64,000 nucleotides of DNA from Vibrio maritimus. Lineage in GTDB: Bacteria; Pseudomonadota; Gammaproteobacteria; Enterobacterales; Vibrionaceae. The position numbers and the translations under genes were made by a program. The DNA lies in assembly GCA_000755425.1 (NCBI GenBank), contig BBMT01000002.1:186001-250000 (forward strand), in the 5' to 3' direction. This document shows positions 63,848 to 64,000 of this stretch, piece after piece; position 1 is the first letter of the stretch, and the number at the start of each line of letters is the position of its first letter. Under the pieces are notes generated by a model that was given only the letters and a program-made list of their open reading frames with translations, was not told the origin of the DNA and searched no databases.

Positions 63848-64000
63848 TGATTCAACTTAAACTCTAGTTTTACGGTCTGGCCAATACGAGGCGTTGCCTT
63901 ACCATTGACGACCATAGGCTGATATTTCCACTGTTTTAACGCGACCATAGCTTCTCGCTCAAACATGCGCTTAGGATTGGCTTCTACCACTTCGATATCG
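63844..64000 (-). CDS. tonB: TonB C-terminal domain (partial)
   Basis: The last 51 codons of a gene that continues beyond the window. The readable part is IEVVEANPKRMFEREAMVAL, then KQWKYQPMVVNGKATPRI and GQTVKLEFKLNQ, the classic TonB C-terminal fold with the KWxYxP-type motif that contacts outer-membrane receptors. The link to a TPR gene suggests the tonB2 type with exbB2/exbD2 upstream outside the window. Confidence 0.88.
   Translation of the reverse strand, partial: DIEVVEANPKRMFEREAMVALKQWKYQPMVVNGKATPRIGQTVKLEFKLNQ

Overview
The window is a stretch of gamma-proteobacterial chromosome, almost certainly from a Vibrio. The evidence is the vibrio-type gene neighbourhoods (mreBCD-maf-rng-yhdP-nitrilase-tldD; TAXI/TRAP transporter-argR-mdh-ispB-rplU-rpmA-obgE; lptD-surA-pdxA-rsmA-apaGH; leuABCD with leuO nearby; a TonB cluster with a TPR protein), protein sequences that read as vibrio orthologues, and moderate GC with AT-rich spacers. 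It is mainly housekeeping DNA. I saw no IS element, prophage, CRISPR array, rRNA or tRNA.

Layout. 1-1.6 kb: the inner part and start of a metallophosphatase lipoprotein (minus). 2.0-12.7 kb: cell-shape genes mreBCD, then maf, rng, yhdP, a nitrilase-family gene and tldD (plus). 12.8-14.2 kb: a PIN-PhoH ATPase (minus), divergent from rapA, rluA and a D-2-hydroxyacid dehydrogenase (14.7-19.5 kb). 19.6-24.0 kb: universal stress protein, fused TRAP permease and TAXI binding protein (minus). 24.4-29.7 kb: argR (minus), mdh, a small unknown gene, ispB (minus), and rplU-rpmA-obgE. 29.9-31.6 kb: two-part Thr/Ser exporter-like genes and folA. 31.7-38.4 kb: the minus-strand outer-membrane assembly/cofactor/rRNA methylation cluster. 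38.6-40.8 kb: djlA, a DUF924 gene and a DUF547 gene. 40.9-45.9 kb: leuABCD (minus) behind a newly read leucine leader peptide and attenuator. 46.1-51.2 kb: TetR regulator, membrane-fusion protein and RND pump. 51.4-56.5 kb: PAP2 phosphatase, glycosyltransferase-like protein, leuO and an acyl-CoA synthetase. 56.6-59.7 kb: M23 endopeptidase, tyrS and grcA. 60.0-62.6 kb: nfo, a 40-residue His-rich small ORF, ung and a hemerythrin-like protein. 62.7-64 kb: a TPR protein and the 3' end of tonB.

Sequence quality. About 26 apparent frameshifts break 18 genes, including ones that should be essential (ispB, lptD) or widely kept (rng, rapA, leuB). Nearly all are one missing base in a short run of identical bases, and fixing one base restores full-length conserved proteins. 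I read these as sequencing or consensus errors, not gene decay. Broken genes are therefore annotated as single CDS features with the shift positions given.

Best regulatory finds: (1) a leucine-rich leader peptide with a terminator and a complementary antiterminator segment upstream of leuA; (2) two FNR-type palindromes upstream of grcA, 53 bp centre to centre, the spacing I recall for the tandem FNR sites of E. coli yfiD; (3) two near-identical palindromes in front of the TetR gene of the RND operon; (4) a 40-codon ORF with a His-X-His-Cys-His-X-His type motif upstream of ung; and (5) an 81-nt nested inverted repeat before leuO. I did not find a clearly new multi-gene system.
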